Assembly: GCA_946886875.1 (NCBI GenBank)
Contig: CAMPJN010000175.1
Location: 1-7,699, forward strand
Length of the DNA stretch: 7,699 nt
Source: an uncultured Pseudomonas sp.
Lineage (GTDB): Bacteria; Pseudomonadota; Gammaproteobacteria; Pseudomonadales; Pseudomonadaceae
Direction: 5' to 3'
Made by a program: the position numbers and the translations under genes
Shown: positions 6,615 through 7,699 of the stretch, piece after piece
Layout of the letters: the number at the start of each line of letters is the position of its first letter
Numbering within the stretch: position 1 is the first letter of the stretch
Notes under the pieces: generated by a model
Told to the model about the DNA's origin: nothing
What the model saw: the letters and a program-made list of their open reading frames with translations, nothing else
The model's database searches: none

Positions 6615-7699
6615 TCAGTTATTTGCAGCGCGAGCCCGGAGAAACTCCACCACCGCGGCCTGCTCGCCGACGAACTCGATACGCCCGGCTTTGTTCTCGC
6701 GCTGGTAACCGTACATGGGGTCGTAATACTCCACCAACAAGGCCTCGATCCAGCCACGGTGAGTATCGACATTGCCAGTGCCGGCCTGCTCCAGCAGGGC
6801 CTGATCCATGATCGCCGACAAACGCTGATAACGTTCCCCGCCCAGGCGTTTGAGGATATTGCGCAGGCTCTGCTGCAAGCGCTCGGCAAAGGCCTTGAAG
6901 CCTTCCTCCTCGCCCGACAGGGCAATGAATTCGGCGCTCAGATCGACCACATAATCCTTGAGGATGCGCTCCACCCGGCCGTTCAGGCTGTCTTCCAGCC
7001 AGACCAGCGGGAAGGCCTGCATGCCGTTATACAGTTCCAACGGCAACGAGCATTTACCGATGATCCGTCCCTCGTCTTCAAGCACGAACTGGCGCATGTC
7101 GGCGGCGCGCTTGCGCAGAAAGTCGATGGCCAAGGCGTTCTCGAAATCGATCTGCGCCGGCTGGCCGGTGGCGCGCTTACCGAAACTGGAGCCGCGGTGG
7201 TTGGCATGGCCTTCCAGATCAACGCTGTTGCTCAACTGGTCGATCACTTCGGTCTTGCCGGTGCCGGTCATGCCGCCGACCAGAATGAAATCGCATTGCT
7301 CGACGGCCTGCTGGGTGGTTTCCAGCAGGAAGGTGCGCATCGCCTTGTAGCCGCCGATCACTCGTGGGTAGTCGATGCCGGCTTCATCCTTCAACCACTG
7401 CTGGACGATCTGCGAACGCAAGCCGCCGCGAAAGCAATACAGGTAGCCTTCAGGATTGGCCTTGGCGAACGCTGCCCAGGCGGCGATACGCTCGGCCTTG
7501 ACCGCGCCGCTGACCAGTTGATGGCCCAGCTCGATGGCGGCCTGCTGGCCGCGCTGTTTGTAACAGGTGCCAACCTTCTGCCGCTCTGCATCGTCCATCA
7601 ACGGCAGATTGAGCACGCCAGGAAAGGCGCCCTTGGCGAACTCCACAGGCGCGCGGGCATCCATCATCGGCGCGCCCGAGAGAAACAGCTGGCGGTAGT
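6615..7699 (-). CDS. selU: tRNA 2-selenouridine synthase, nearly complete (5' end beyond the right edge)
   Basis: SelU converts 2-thiouridine at wobble position 34 of tRNA-Lys, tRNA-Glu and tRNA-Gln to 2-selenouridine, using selenophosphate from SelD and passing through a geranylated intermediate. The visible 360 residues hold an N-terminal rhodanese domain and a C-terminal P-loop domain. Numbering from the internal Met at 7667, the catalytic loop is YCFRGGLRS with C78, and Walker A is GGMTGTGKT (131-139), followed by [14 protein letters not shown] (150-163) and a late [15 protein letters not shown] stretch (here [11 protein letters not shown], 312-322). The frame stays open upstream of that Met and encodes [10 protein letters not shown] to the edge, which matches the family N-terminus, so the true start lies a few codons outside and Met at 7667 is internal. 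The stop is TGA at 6615-6617. selU often follows selD; that gene, if present, would be to the right. All active-site residues I can judge are intact. Confidence 0.96.
   Translation of the reverse strand, partial: YRQLFLSGAPMMDARAPVEFAKGAFPGVLNLPLMDDAERQKVGTCYKQRGQQAAIELGHQLVSGAVKAERIAAWAAFAKANPEGYLYCFRGGLRSQIVQQWLKDEAGIDYPRVIGGYKAMRTFLLETTQQAVEQCDFILVGGMTGTGKTEVIDQLSNSVDLEGHANHRGSSFGKRATGQPAQIDFENALAIDFLRKRAADMRQFVLEDEGRIIGKCSLPLELYNGMQAFPLVWLEDSLNGRVERILKDYVVDLSAEFIALSGEEEGFKAFAERLQQSLRNILKRLGGERYQRLSAIMDQALLEQAGTGNVDTHRGWIEALLVEYYDPMYGYQRENKAGRIEFVGEQAAVVEFLRARAANN

Noticed and set aside
6615..7667. selU starting at the Met at 7667
   Set aside because: The frame continues upstream to the window edge and encodes residues typical of the SelU N-terminus, so this Met is internal and the gene is cut by the window.

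Overview
The window reads as ordinary chromosome of a high-GC gammaproteobacterium, most likely Pseudomonas or a close relative. The evidence is the GC-rich third codon positions, the Pseudomonas-style chemoreceptor without a C-terminal CheR tether, and the presence of a selU-type tRNA 2-selenouridine synthase. The genus is inferred from protein character and gene order, not from a database search. I see no mobile element, CRISPR array, tRNA, rRNA, phage gene or obvious foreign island.

Layout. Bases 1-567 (minus) hold the N-terminal 189 residues of a MoxR-family AAA+ ATPase that runs off the left edge. A 168-base divergent region (568-735) contains a perfect 7-bp inverted repeat that could be an operator. 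Bases 736-3420 (plus) encode an 894-residue P2-type cation-transporting ATPase. It converges on a 654-residue methyl-accepting chemotaxis protein (3457-5421, minus). Between them lies a hairpin whose U-rich tail, read on the minus strand, overlaps the last codons and stop of the ATPase gene. It is the best intrinsic terminator in the window and serves the chemoreceptor. A 163-base leader (5422-5584) with a perfect 9-bp hairpin precedes the chemoreceptor. Next come a flavin reductase-like FMN-binding protein (5585-6193, minus) and a small outer-membrane lipoprotein (6203-6481, minus), 9 bases apart and probably co-transcribed. A 133-base gap with an 11-bp hairpin separates them from selU (6615 to the right edge, minus), which lacks only its first few codons.

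How the genes relate. From selU to the chemoreceptor all genes point the same way, but only the lipoprotein/flavin reductase pair looks tightly coupled. The MoxR ATPase and the P-type ATPase are divergent and may share control elements. No single pathway links the whole set: tRNA selenation, an uncharacterised lipoprotein/flavoprotein pair, chemosensing, ion transport and a chaperone-like ATPase look like neighbours rather than one system.

I did not find a convincing undescribed system. The points most worth a second look are the departures from family consensus in the P-type ATPase (loss of the KGAPE lysine and a TM6 Asp-to-Ala difference from SERCA), the unassigned lipoprotein/flavoprotein pair, and the three intergenic hairpins or dyads.
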